The notes beneath the pieces were generated by a model. That model saw only the letters and a list, made by a program, of their open reading frames with translations, did no database searches and was not told the DNA's origin. A stretch of 64,000 nt of DNA from assembly GCF_002078875.1 (NCBI RefSeq), contig NC_034409.1, positions 108,494,898-108,558,897 of the forward strand. The letters are read 5' to 3'. A program made the translations under genes and the position numbers. Below are positions 11,584-23,560 of the stretch, piece by piece. The stretch comes from Numida meleagris (taxonomy: Eukaryota; Chordata; Aves; Galliformes; Numididae). Each line of letters opens with the position of its first letter. Position 1 is the first letter of the stretch.

Positions 11584-12565
11584 TCCTAGGCAGCACGTGC
11601 CTATTGGCTGGAGGGGAAATCAAACACTTATCCACTGCTACCTTTGTCTACTATCTTTAATATGTGACAAAGTCCTGTCATAAAAGATTAAAAGAACAGA
11701 GCTAAACCAGTCAGACTGTAGCCATGAAGTTTAAAATGTTGAGTCAGATTCTTCTGAGGTTTGCATACAAGTCCCTTGCTCATCTTGCAGTATGTCCAGG
11801 CAGCCTACCTAAATCAGAGCTTCTCCACTATTTGCTGACTGTCCACGAGCATCCTGTTTACACCATTTTCAAAAGGCTGTGAGAAAATGAAAAAACCGTT
11901 TTCAGAAACAACATGTATGCTTGCATTTTGATTGATTGATTTTTTTATCACTACAATGTGTGTTATAAATATTTGATGAATGCTTGAAAAAAACATGAAG
12001 TCGTGATAATGGAAAGATTGTTTATGATGCTTTAATGTAATTGTCTTGTTTGCTTGTCTCAGAAAACACTTCTGTGTGTAGATTAAAGATATGTGACACT
12101 CTCTGGCTAATTGCGTATAGTTCAGACCAGGGGGAGAAGCTACCCAGCCCTTTCTCTGTCACCTCCCTTACTTCATACAGCTGTTTACAGCCAGTAATTG
12201 GCTTGGGAAACAATGTTTGGCACAGCTACTGTTCATATGTCAACTGTGAGTGATTTCTTAGCACAAATATCACCCAACCTGGCCTACAAAAGCACCAGAA
12301 CAAACCTGAGTGCTTGTTTAGGCCTAGTTACTTCACGTGCTGGATTTTGGATGCTGGAGGGGAGAAGCCAAGTAACTGCGTGTGGCAGTGGGTGAGTGGG
12401 GAGCAGGTGGCTGGTAGTGCCACAGGGAGACCATCTGTCTGAGGACCTGTGCATGTTCAGGTCACCCAGGGTGCTGAAATAGGACCTGTGGCAGTCTGAT
12501 GGCATAACGTCCCTGGGAGAAGATGAGAGGGCTTGAAGATGAGACCCATTTGTATTATATTTTTG

Positions 12566-12620
12566 ACAGTTGGACTAGCTGAACTTAGTGGTGTTTTGCA
12601 ACATTTGTGATTCTACGATA
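12566..12620 (+). mobile_element. Degenerate CR1 3'-end fragment
   Basis: The order CAGTTGGACTAGCTGAACTT, AGTGGTGTTTTGCAACATTT and GTGATTCTACGAT follows the CR1 tail (GGTTGGACTAGATGATCTTAGTGGTC.. then TTCCAACC.. and GATTCTATGAT) with many substitutions. It appears to be an old, short insertion. Confidence 0.6.
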
Positions 12621-14507
12621 ACTGAGGAAGGGGACCTGAATAAGATCACATCTTCAGGAAGAGGAAAGAGGACTGAGGAGATAATGAGGAATGGGGGAAA
12701 GACAGCTCTTCACTGTGTTATGTGGAGTTCATAGACTGAACTGGAGGACTTGGTGGTCCTTCTCACAAACTCTTAAAGATTTGAGCAGGGGAACACAGTG
12801 AGGAACTTGGGAGGGGAAGGAGGCTGCTCAGGGTTAGCTCCTGCACAGATCCAGCTTGTGGTGAGGCCAGCAAGCCCCATCTGGTGCTCTGCGATGCACC
12901 AGCAAGGTCACCTTGCTGTCCTCCTACTCTGGACTTGCTTGTGAACTCACGGTCCCCACTGCGCAGAACAGTGAAGGAGCAGTGTCGATGTAAGGATGAT
13001 AGGGATGCCTGTGCATGTGGGTGACCATATCATAGCTATACTGGCCTTCAAATACAATATGATTCAGACGTAATCCAATACATCATCTTATACTATGTGT
13101 GAACTGCTTGATTTCCCCTTAGGTTTCTTTAAATATGAGACAATTGCACAGCACTCTAGAGATGACTTAGTGTAGAAAAATAATAGAGATACTTCTGCTT
13201 TCCCTTGCCATTTTTACTTCCTTTCTTTTTCTCTGAAGCCACCAGTTATTTCCCTGTAGAACTATGAAGTAATAGGAAACAGGAATGTCCCAGAAAAGCA
13301 AAATATCTTCTGTAAAACTACAGGAGACCAAGTCCTACAGAAAGCTAATCTGGAACTGAGACTTCTGTGTGTTAGAATAAAGAAAACTGCTCACTTTCTA
13401 GTGCACTGGAAGCATTCATGAATGTATAATGTATTTTTAGTGTAAGGTATAAAGTATTTTTAGTGTAAGATGGGGCTAGAAAAAGTTGTGAAATGCTGTA
13501 CCATCAGTTATGGATTTGATACATCAGACTTTCAGCAACTGCGTGGTTCCTACTTCCTTATTTCATTGCAAACAGATACAAGGGACATGAGAAAATGTCT
13601 TTTTTTTTTTCCTTCATTTCCTCATCAGAATCTCCCCTAGAAAATGCATCTCAGTCAGTGTGTGTGAACCAGGCTGGTGCTGGACACTGGTCCTGCTGGA
13701 TACTGGGCTGGGAGTGCAGCATGGCCCCTCTCACCCCCACATGAGCTGACCTGTATGGCTGAGTTCCAATTTCCATTTCCCTGCTTCCTATTCCTTGCCC
13801 GCAACACTCGCTTCCAGAGCTGGCACTTTACATAGTCAGAGATTTTTTTTAATCTCTGCATTTTAATTACCAAATCCTCCATTTCTAAAGGCTGGATGTT
13901 TTGAGACAACAAAATTTTTCCACAGATCACACTGCCTTCTTTTCCTTTGGATTCATCTATTAATGGAATGCTACTGATTTCCAGGACAAAACTGTCTTGA
14001 TTTCTTTATAACCTCAACCTGTTCTCACTGAAGTCACTGGCAAACCTTCTGGCTATTTCCAGGGATACAAAACTAACCCAAATGCCGTCAAGCAGAGATC
14101 TGAACATATACTGAAACACAAACAAGGCCTGGGGAGTCCAGTTAAGTAATTCATTAGGACTGCTTTGAAATTCCTCACTAAATAGGTTTGAATTTGCTTT
14201 TTTTGCTGGAAGTACTAACTCACTGAAATGGAAACAATTCATAGCAGTGTATCATTTTCTGTTATCCAGAATTTTTCTTTTTTTGGAGAGAGGTCCCAGG
14301 TGAAATTTTATGGGGAGTAAAAGAACCAAATAATAAGGACTTTTAATCTGTGATACTCTAATGAGAAAATGTAGCTACGTGGCTTCTGTGCTAGAATTGC
14401 TTGCAGTGTCTGAGCATATAGTTAACCCTTAATTTCAGGTGCCCAAACTGAAACATGCAAGGCTGTATCATGTGATTAATAGTTAAGTGCTCCTTTTTAT
14501 ATCTCAG
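12621..14507. other. Non-repetitive sequence
   Basis: No gene is recognised. The minus-strand frames 13655-13930 and 14006-14242 have no known domain. A 23-bp tandem duplication lies at 13424-13469 and a T run near 13600. Confidence 0.5.
13424..13469. repeat. 23-bp tandem duplication, two copies
   Basis: Unit one (13424-13446) and unit two (13447-13469) each consist of GTATAAT or GTATAAA followed by GTATTTTTAGTGTAAG. By eye 22 of 23 positions match, which suggests a recent local duplication. Confidence 0.85.
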
Positions 14508-14530
14508 TTATATATATACATATATATATA
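14508..14530. repeat. (TA)n microsatellite with one C interruption
   Basis: A run of TA dinucleotides is interrupted by a single C. It directly abuts the inverted copy of CR1 sequence that begins at 14531, so it may mark the original insertion site. Confidence 0.9.
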
Positions 14531-14620
14531 ACTCATACAGTTTACCTTGGCTCATCGATCCAGTCTCTACAGAGAGACCATGGTAGACTGGGTTGATGGG
14601 CCAAGGTAAACTGTATGAGT
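14531..14620. repeat. Long inverted repeat: CR1 5' part in fold-back arrangement
   Basis: The left arm 14531-14566 is the reverse complement of 14585-14620, with 33 of 36 positions matching by eye and an 18-nt loop at 14567-14584. The right arm is ordinary CR1 sequence continuing into the element body, and the loop also resembles CR1. The left arm is therefore an inverted copy of the element's own first bases. Fold-back DNA synthesis at the end of reverse transcription is the simplest explanation. As RNA this would be a strong 36-bp stem. Confidence 0.9.
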
Positions 14621-15414
14621 TTCAATAGGGCCAAGTGTTGGGTCCTGCACTTTGGTCACAACAATCCCAGGCAACCCTACAGGCTTGGGGAGGAGTGGCT
14701 GGAAAGCTGCCTGACGGAAAGGGACATTGGTGTGCTGATGGGCAGTCAGCTGAATATGAGCCAGCAGTGTGCCCAGGTGGCCAAGAAGGCCAGTGGCGTC
14801 CTGGCTTGTATCAGGAATGGTGTGGTGAGCAGGACTAGGGAAGTCATCCTGTCCCTGTGCTCAGCATTGGTGAGGCCCCATCTCGAGTACTGTGTTCAGT
14901 TTTGGACGCCTCAATACATAAAGGACATTGAGGTGGTTGGAGGAGGGCCAAAGAACGGCAACAAGGCTTGTGAAGGGCTTGGAGAGTATGCCCAACGAGG
15001 AGAGACTAAAGGAGCTGGGGCTGTTTAGTCTGGGGAAAAGGAGGCTGAAGGGAGACCTTACTGCTCTCTTCAAATCCCTGAAAGGTGATTGCAGCAAGAG
15101 CGGAGTTGGTCTCTTCTCACTGGTGACAGGTGGCAGGACAAGCAGAAATGGCCTCAAGTTGCGCCAGGGGAGGTTTAGGTTGGATATCAGGAAAAACTTC
15201 CTAATAGAAAGGGTTCTTAAGCACTGGAATGGGCTCCCCAGGGAGGTGGTTGAGTCACCATCCCTGAATGCGTTTAAAATCCGTTTGGATGTGGTGCTCA
15301 GAGGCATGATCTAATGGTGAGTTGTTAGAGTTAGAGCAGTATGGTTAGGTTGCGGTTGGACTTGATGATCTTTAAGGTCATCTCCAACCTGAGCAATTCT
15401 ATGATTCTATGAAA
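14567..15414 (+). mobile_element. CR1 LINE, 5'-truncated, about 0.85 kb
   Basis: This is a well-preserved plus-strand CR1 fragment. It runs from a segment upstream of the ORF2 carboxyl region (GGGCCAAGTGTTGGGTCCTG) through GAGCCAGCAGTGTGCCCAGG and GGTGAGGCCCCATCTCGAGT to the ORF2 stop near 15314. The 3' end follows: CTTGATGATCTTTAAGGTC, TCTCCAACCTGAGC and ATTCTATGATTCTATGA. Its 5' side carries the inverted copy at 14531-14566. It is the best-preserved ORF2 remnant on the plus strand in the window. Confidence 0.96.
14615..15314 (+). pseudogene. CR1 ORF2 (reverse transcriptase) C-terminal remnant, frameshifted
   Basis: Two overlapping frames, 14615-15028 and 14928-15314, are pieces of one CR1 ORF2 carboxyl region. 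The first carries [27 protein letters not shown] and [14 protein letters not shown]. The second carries [39 protein letters not shown] and [15 protein letters not shown]. They are separated by what looks like one inserted base at about 14932-14940, judged against the usual CR1 order. CR1 ORF2 encodes an endonuclease and reverse transcriptase, but both domains lie upstream of this fragment and are absent. The ATGs given are internal codons and not true starts. The minus-strand frame 14861-15307 is the antisense shadow. Confidence 0.92.
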
Positions 15415-17601
15415 AATAATACTGGAGTGGGGAGGACTGTCAGCTTGCGGAAAGTAGAAGCATCATTTGAGCTCACTCTCTTTGGAAGGAGTCAATAACC
15501 CTCCTTTAAAGAAAGCGTGATCCTCCTTGTCACAGGCTACAATTCAGCACACAGAAGTCAGTTAGAGGCATAGCAGAGGAAGACCTTGTTGAAGACTGGA
15601 AGCAAAAACCAATTTCAGTTTAACAAAACTGCAAGAATCTGGGAGAGTATGTTCTTACACCTTTCTATTGGCATGTGGTCATTGTCCAAACCAGACTACT
15701 GAGCTTACTGAATACTTAGTTTGATCAGATAGAGCAGGAAAGAAAGTTTGCAAGAAAGCACCAGAGAAAATTACTCCTATCCCCTTTCAGCTGTGCCATC
15801 TCTGCAGTTAGTACTGTGTGTCTGTGGCTTCATCATAGCTTTCACAGCTGAGGTCTTCCACAAGGCTCTGACTATAGCAGTGAGGGAAAAACGTTAAATA
15901 GAGAAGTGAGAAGTGCTGAGGCTGGAACAAGACCAAATATTCTTCCATATTCTATTGGATATATCCATGAGCAGTTTCTGATACATCACTGATAGTCAAC
16001 TGAACTCAAAGGTAAACATAATTTATCTAGGAACAAAGTATTCAAATATTTTTATTAACTGTGTCATAAGAAATCCAGTGCATGGTGTTTGTATTAAACC
16101 ATATCAGTGATTTGGTTGACATTCAAGCCTGATGGTAATACAGGAAAATAATAGTTGCTCTCAAAATATATTAAAAAATCACATGGTTATTTTGCATCCA
16201 GAACATCACTACCATCTTACCTCTCCATTATATTACATTTTGTTGATGTCACAAGCCACTGCACAAGCGTAAACACAAAGTAACTAATCTTGAATACTTC
16301 CATGATTCTTGTACTCCAACAAAATTAAACAGAAAGGCAGGAATTGTCCTGCATTTTATTATTATTTTTTTTTTAATAAGGAGGACCCATTCTAAATATT
16401 CTTAATATTATGTGAGCTGATCCTTCCAGCAGTATAAGTACAAAGTTCTAGCTTCATTGCTTAAATCCTGAGTCCACACTACTTGTATCCATGGTGATGG
16501 TAAGATTCTTGTCCTGATTCCTTTTCAAGTCAGTGTTGTGATTCTTAGTGAATTTGAAACTGCTTTTCAGTAATTCTAAAAATTAATGGTTAGACAAATA
16601 TTCTCAGCTTCTGCTCCATCTTTAGCATGTATGCATACATTATTAAGTGACGATCTACAGCAGTGAAGCCTTTCCTTGTGGTTGCAGTTTTCATGTTGTG
16701 TCTGTAGGTATGGCTTATTCTATATGTAAAAAAAATCTAGTCATTTGCTGGAATGGTATAGCTTTAGTAGAAGGACTGAGTAATAGGAATGGGTAGGGTG
16801 ATAAATTACAAGATACTTGCTTCAATAGAAACCTCTCTTCTTACTGTGATTTGCTCTTAGTGAAATAGTTTGTTTATCATTCGTTATCATCTTTTCTGTG
16901 GGTGTGCATCCTGGAAAATTTGAGGTAAAAAAAATAACATAAAGCAAAAATGTAGGACTACAGGGAGTGAGCAGATAACATAGATAGGGATTGCCATGTA
17001 TATGTTGCAGAGGGAAGGACTGAGAAAGGCAGATGATGGTAGTGCAGGAGGTACAGCATGTGCGCAGAAGAAATACCATGGAGAGCAAGCAAGGAATACG
17101 TTTAGTTTTGGAAGCTCTGGGGTAGGAAAACTTCATATGGGCACTTCACAAAAGGGAGGACACAGAGCACTACCCTAAAAGAACTAGCAGAAGACCAGGT
17201 AAGGCCAGAGAGCTGGAAATGCCAGTGGGAAAATGAGTGCGTGACAGCTACGGCTCTGGCTCCCAGTGACAGTTTGTGCCTAGAAACTTTTCCCAAAGTT
17301 CAGACTGAATTAAATTAATACACATCTGATAGGAAACTAGAAAATCTTCCTAGTATTCATTAGGAACTGCATGTGGCCAGAAGTTCTGTACTGGTAAGCT
17401 CAACCTGAACAAAAAGAGGAAGTACTGCAAAGATTTGCTGTACCGTGCCCCTGAACAAAGGTGAAGCTTAAAAACCCTTAACAAACAGTCTGCTCTTCAA
17501 ATGCTTATCTGGAGCTGTTGCCCTTGCCTTCCGCTTGACTCTGTAGAACTAAGATGAAGAGGGAAGAGCCTGCACTATGATCATTCTTCTCAGTGTGGAT
17601 A

Positions 17602-17621
17602 CCTGGTTCTTGGGAACCAGG
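17602..17621. repeat. Perfect 8-bp hairpin
   Basis: CCTGGTTC (17602-17609) and GAACCAGG (17614-17621) are exact reverse complements around a TTGG loop. It is a small structure that could well be chance. Confidence 0.7.
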
Positions 17622-18676
17622 GAAGAGCCCAGTGAAGGGTCTGTGCTGATACCGATGCTCCATGCATGGTTTGTTGTTAATATACGTTCATAGTGATATA
17701 CAGTTCACCTAAAGTCTTGTTTCTGTGCCTCTGTGGGGCTTTTTAGATTTCAAATGCACCGCTAAATGTATTCTCTGTTTCCTGTTCCAGTGACTGTGTA
17801 AAATGTTCAGCCCTGGGCCATTCTTTTCTCTTGCTGTGAGTGAGTTCTCCCCTAAGTCAGTGATGACAGAATACGGTCCATATTTTAAACCAGGGATTTT
17901 CAGACTCAAACATCTTCACAAATCAAATTCAGACAGGAGATTCCTCACATTCTTGCCCTGAATGGTCTCCAGACTCTGATAAATACAACTGGTCTGCATT
18001 CCATATGACCGTGTTTTTTTAGCTTGATCATGGGAATGTCTAATGATAATTGCTGTGAGCCAGCTTCACAAATGTCTAGAAATTATTCTCGAAGAGGAGA
18101 GCCAGTGCTCTCAAGCTATAAGACATCTATTACATCTTCCGTACATCGGATGTGCAATGAGATGCCAAAAAAAAAAAAACCTCTCATTTTTACAAAAAAA
18201 AATGACTGCTGCAAGAGATGCTTTTAAAATTTAACACTTTGACTGGCATTGTTTTAAGATCTTCTGGAGGATCTGATCGGATTTCAGAATGAACATGTTC
18301 AGACGAAGATACAAACATAGATAAATGAAAGGATGTGAAAGCATTTAGAGTCTAATAGTTACTGTATCTTGTCTACCCATGGACACTTTTTGTGCTATAC
18401 CCTCTGCTCACTGCCCTGCTTACAAATATAAGGATGTTTTATCTGGAAACGTTTCCCCTGTTGAAGTTTGTAAGCAGAGCTTACACCCTCATACTCAGAA
18501 GCAAACTGTAGGGTTGGATTATCTGGTCTCATAAACTAGAAGCCATCTTCAACAGTCTGCTATTAGAAGTTCCTGCATAGCTGTACAGTAGCATAACCCT
18601 CCGAAGATAAGATCTGAGACTGGACCTTCTCTATAACTGTAGTTAAATGTGTCTGGTTTTTTTATTGCTTTTTTTC

Positions 18677-18693
18677 TCCTCTCTCTCTCTCTC
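18677..18693. repeat. (TC)n microsatellite
   Basis: A short CT dinucleotide run inside a broader T/C-rich patch (about 18657-18693). Confidence 0.85.
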
Positions 18694-21161
18694 ACAAAGA
18701 CACAGCTAAGCAAGACATGAAAAAAAAAAAAGGAAATAATTGGCATGTAAAATGATTATCAACAACCTGGGTCTCTGCAAAACTTTAAAAGCAATTTTGA
18801 CTAACTTAGCTGACAAATCCCCTTTACTCCAATGCTTTTTACCTTAGTAACCAGGAGGATATCTCTCAGAGACACTATTGCACTTGTTTTTCCTACCAGT
18901 TGTGCACAAGTTACATTGACCTATGGCACTTCTGTTCTAAGCAGTTGCCTGAAGTCAGAAATAGGACCAAATGTGTAATCCTCAAGGAAAGTCAAAAGCG
19001 GATGGCTCTTCAAATGTGTTGGATTCACAGACATTGACCACAGAGATTTTAGCCTGGGCTGTGGCACATGACTGGTGGAAAAGTGCTGCATGGGGGGCCA
19101 TGGCAGTGAAACCTATGCCCAGCTGCCGGGGGATAGTGAACCAAGAGGAGCAGGTGAGGCTGATGTTCCTGGTCTGCCCTTGACCCCATCTCACTATGGA
19201 ACAGCAAAATCTCCCAGCAGTTGCTGTCATTTCCTGCCTCTAAGACATGCACAGGGTATCTCCTACTAGCTTGGCTGGCCAAAGTATAAGAAGCGTGTCT
19301 TGTGGGTTTCCTTCTGTATAAGAGAAATGCAGGATTTTTCTCACAGCCTTGGGGGAAAAATATATTTTCTCCACAGAATACAGCTGATTGGAATATTCTT
19401 AGGATCTGCCTCTTGGTTTGGGCTTCCCAGTGTTGATGGACCTTTCCAAGATCTCCTCCCTGGAATTCAATCCTTCCAGTCCATGGGATTCACAGCTAAT
19501 TGATTCATGAACACACTTTATTATTACACTTTTCTGAGCTCAATAACCATAAAAAATTCACTTGATATTATGGATAAATTGCAGTTACTTTCATTATACT
19601 CAGGAATAAGAAAGCATTATCCTCAAAACTCAAATTTGTTGTTTTCCCCAAATGTAAGTTTAATATTTATTGAAATCTTCTGTTGATTAAATGCTCTGAA
19701 TAGATGTATCCAGAAGACTAATCGATATTTTAAATGCACTCAGACATATTAGCTGCTCACTGGTTACACAGAGAAATAATGAACTTGCTATATGAGAAGG
19801 TAAAATACATGAATAATTCATAGCTATTAATTTATTCAGTTTTGCCTTTTGAATTGATTTGGCATTTATTCTTGTTCTGCACATCATTTACAAATGCTTA
19901 GATATAAATATTTACAGTTGCAAATTTGTGGTCAAATCATTTCTATTCTCTGACTGAGTGGCTCGTGTAGCACACTAAGCAGTGCAAATTTTACTGTTAA
20001 ATATACAACTTAGTAGAATGAGGGTGCTTGAATGATCAAATGAAGTAGATACATACTGACTGTAAATATGGTCAAACAAATGTATTTCAAATATGAATAA
20101 ATATTTGCAAGCAGGTTTCTCTTCATCACTTACTGCAGAAAGAAAGACGGATCTTGTGTGCAATGCTACCACAGACAACAGTCAAAGACCAGTGTCCTTT
20201 GGCACTGAAATTTTTATTATTTACTCATCTCTTCCCTCTTTTTCCCTCTGTTTGAAAGTTATTTTTTTCCTGCTGATTGTATGCTACATTTTTCAAGGAT
20301 GATTGCAACATTGAGGAATATGAAAATTCTTCCTAGCTGTGGAAAAAAAAGCCCTCTGTTTCCCTCAACCCCATGGTGAAGCTGTGTACTAGAGGATCCA
20401 TAAGCAGGCTATTACGGATTTGTGAACTGGTGGTTCAGTGAAAGGGCCAGTTTACAATGGTTTACTTCAGTCAAGGGACACTTGCCTCCCAAACTCCCTC
20501 TGAAATTATGGAGAAACAGATTTCTCTAGGGGACAATTCAGAACAGGAGCCTAATTTTAAGTACTCTGAATCACTCCTCTAGTCCGCTTATTTTGAGCAG
20601 TACAGTTTATCTTCCCTCCATTTCCCACTTGCTGCCCTGACTGATGAGTCAGGATTTATGTAGAATGAATGAATTTCACCTTTTATGAATAAAGTGATTT
20701 TACATAGCATTGTAATCATTTAGAACACTTGATTTAAAACTAAAGAACTAGTGAAAGCATTAGGGTCTATTATGCTATATATTTCACTCTTTGAACAGTT
20801 AGAAGAACCTTGAAAAAATTCCAGCTTTAAGCACTGAAGTCATTTAATACATTGCAATAATTCAAAGCCACTTAATGTGATTTTCAGTTTTCTTGAAGCA
20901 CTCCAGAAAATTACTTTTTTTTGCAAAAATTCTTTCACTTTGAAATGCTTCTACAGAAGCACTCAAGGCTGAAAGTAAAGTTAAGCCATTTACAGAGAGT
21001 ACATTCAGAAAAGAAAAAAAATCCTATGAAACTACAAATACAGTTTGTTCTAAAGGAATAAAGACCAACTTTCTTTAACATCCGAAGCAATCCTAAAAAG
21101 AGACGAGGTATTTGGTCTTATTTTTCTAAACATATTTGAGGAATAAGAGTGGATGCTTAGG

Positions 21162-21198
21162 GAGTCTTAAGGCCAGGCCAATTGTAGCCTTAGGACTC
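21162..21198. repeat. 12-bp near-perfect hairpin
   Basis: GAGTCTTAAGGC (21162-21173) and GCCTTAGGACTC (21187-21198) pair at 11 of 12 positions around a 13-nt loop. It is isolated from any gene. Confidence 0.75.
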
Positions 21199-23089
21199 GT
21201 GTAGGGATGTAAGAGATGCTCAAAGGATATTTGCTCATTGTGTACAGCTCATGAATGGGTGTGAAACCACATTACAGATTTTTGTGGCTATTCTTCTCTT
21301 GGGATGAAGTGCTGCTGCTCAGAACAGAGCTTCATGACAACAGCAAAACTGCTGAATTTCTGCTGTCATGGTCTGAGAAGTTGCTGCTCAAAGCTCTTCA
21401 TTGCCGGTTCCCAGAGGAGCACCCCAGAGTGTCCGGTCACTCTGCTGAGCTGGAGCTGACATCCAGAAAGTAACTCCTGGCCAACAACCTCCAAGTAGGC
21501 ATAGGGCTTGCTGCTAAGTGTTGTCCACAGCCTTGGTGTCCATGGGGAATCTTCTGTGTCTTTTCTAAGTGGCAATGGAGACACACAACCCTGAGGATGG
21601 CATTCTTCTAGCACATCATCGTCTTGGCAGAACCTCTTCTAATGCCTCTGAATCGACATTATGTGACTAGTGAATGCTTCCACCTGTGTTGTGTTGTGCC
21701 TCTACACTTGGTGTTCCACAGCTTCTGTCCAACCCAAGACACCAAGCTGTCAGTGATTGCTTTGCAGGGGCCTTCTGCCCCCGTGACATGCAGATGATCC
21801 TACTTCCTATGCGAGATGTCTACTGCCATCCTCTGGCATTTTGCCCCAGTGTCTTTGTCACACCTGTACTCTTCAGGGTCTTAATAGGACTTCCAGATAT
21901 CCTCCTAAATGGCCTACCCTAAAATGGCTTTTTAAAATAAGACAAATAGCTGTTTAAAAGAAGATTTTGGTCATGGGTGCATATGCCATTTGCTCAGTTT
22001 AGAAATGGCGTAACAGTGGGAGCAATGAGTGAGCTCCTTATGGCTGTGTCAGATACCTGTCTTGTGTGCATGATCCCCCTCCTTCACAAACACGAGTTGA
22101 GGAGAGGTTTAAGGGGCACTACACTGAAGAGAGAAAGTCTCTACTGGTGGGTACTATGGCAGTATGATGGACAATTGAACTTGGCTTCCTTCTCACGATA
22201 CAGCATAGTGGAGTAGTGTGCATGTGATAAACTTTTCCTCCCCTGGGTAAACAGACAGAAAGGATATTTGCTTCTTGGCGTAGTGATGAAACGCTTTTGT
22301 AGTGTCTTCACATTTTTCTTCAAAAAGTGGGAACAAAATTCTGCTGTCAGTAAAATGAATTGTCAGAACAACCACATGTACTGAGTTTAATTTCATTTAA
22401 TATTTAATGACTAGCTAGCTTTTCCTTGGGTAATGATTTCACAAGAAGAGAGATCAGAGCAGACCTCCTGCTACCATAGCATAGCTACAGCAGGAAGTGT
22501 AGAAACACAGGGTCAGTTTAGCAGAACGAGATTCTGCCATCTGTACTCATTGCGGATAGCACTTCTCTCCTTGAAGGCCTGCACTGGGATCAGTAGGACT
22601 GCTGCAGAGAAAAGGAGGCATTCAGTATGCATTAAAGCACAGAATTTGACTGTAACTGCAAAACGCTTCCTCCCTTGGTAAGAATAAGCTGGATATACTT
22701 TAAGGCAATCCTCTATCTTCTCCTGCCTTTTATAAGAAAGAAGTGGGATATTTGCTCTCAGATCTTATGTGCCACAAGACTGTGCAGTTCAGCCCTTTCT
22801 GTTGTCACATGAATTCCTCGCTCAGCCATGTCACAGTGATGCTATTTTATATAAAGAGGACTTTTCTACAGTAATTTCCACAACACGTTTGGAATAGCAA
22901 TCTGTCTACATTTCTGCACGCCAAGCTTAATGCTAGGCACCCTTGACCATTAAATAGTATCTGTTTGTCTTTGATGTCAATGTCAAAAGTAACGTTTCTA
23001 CACTCAGTGGGTTAGCAGACATGTGCTGGTGATCCACATGGCAGAATAGGCTCTGGTTTCTCATAGTTGTATTGGCTCCGCAGTGCTTC

Positions 23090-23275
23090 TTAGTTCTTGT
23101 CTTTGGCATTCTCAGATGCATTCCTCTGAATTTTGAGAGCTAGTAAGACCATTAGATACAAGGGGGGAACAAGAAGACCCACAGCATATGTCAGCATATA
23201 TTCAGTCTGCAGGCAAACAGTACTGCCTGTGCTAACCCTAATCCATGTATGAAGATATAAAAAATGGTCTGGGAA
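23090..23275 (-). other. Weak candidate minus-strand terminal exon with hydrophobic segment
   Basis: The minus strand reads from a T18 tract (23309-23292) through GCCTGTCATAATTAAG, an acceptor-like arrangement. It then stays open for about 61 codons to a stop at 23090-23092. The product contains YMLTYAVGLLVPPLYLMVLL, a plausible membrane segment, and a polar tail (KIQRNASENAKDKN). I recognise no family and see no matching upstream exon. The surrounding open frame extends upstream only because poly-T translates as phenylalanine. A chance frame is the more likely explanation. Confidence 0.15.
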
Positions 23276-23291
23276 CTTAATTATGACAGGC

Positions 23292-23309
23292 AAAAAAAAA
23301 AAAAAAAAA
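23292..23309. repeat. A18 homopolymer
   Basis: Eighteen consecutive A on the plus strand. No mRNA-like sequence lies upstream to suggest a processed pseudogene tail. On the minus strand it reads as a polypyrimidine tract. Confidence 0.9.
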
Positions 23310-23537
23310 GACTTTAGGATTTTTCTCCAAATGACAGCAAATGCATTTGGCAGCATGACTGAAACTCAGTCCCTGAAGAATCCTTCCAGGATGTATAGCT
23401 TCTCTGACATAAAGTGAGTGGTCTTATTAGGTGAATTCCACAACTTTAGTCATTTTCTACCCACAGCTAGACTAATATCTGGAATTCTTCCTCTTCTAAT
23501 TTTTGTCTGCCATTGGATAGGAGCCTTCTTCGGAGAT

Positions 23538-23560
23538 CTATTTATTTATTTATTTATTTT
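23538..23560. repeat. (TATT)n microsatellite
   Basis: About six TATT units in tandem, ending in a short T run. Confidence 0.9.

Larger units (their letters stand above)
9227..12565. other. Non-repetitive AT-rich sequence
   Basis: No gene is recognised. The stretch contains a (TG)n run, a T/A-rich (TTA)n-like patch at about 11139-11191 and a perfect 11-bp tandem duplication at 11562-11583. Short frames at 9923-10165 plus, 10040-10276 minus, 12022-12213 minus and 12041-12253 plus overlap one another and match nothing I know. Confidence 0.5.
15415..23089. other. Long non-repetitive stretch, no gene seen
   Basis: About 7.7 kb without recognisable genes or CR1. Frames are short (most under 105 codons), overlap on opposite strands and show no domain; examples are 16822-17136 minus, 18982-19230 minus, 21366-21614 minus and 21674-21922 plus. 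Short A runs at 18167-18179 and 18720-18731, a (TC)n run and two small hairpins are the only structures noted. It could be intron or intergenic DNA. Confidence 0.5.

Noticed and set aside
12700..12780. Possible further CR1 end (GGAGGACTTGGTGGTCCTTC)
   Set aside because: Only a short match, with no following CCAACC or ATTCTATG terminus.
23292..23309. A18 run as the tail of a processed pseudogene
   Set aside because: No mRNA-like sequence, polyadenylation signal or target-site duplication is visible upstream.
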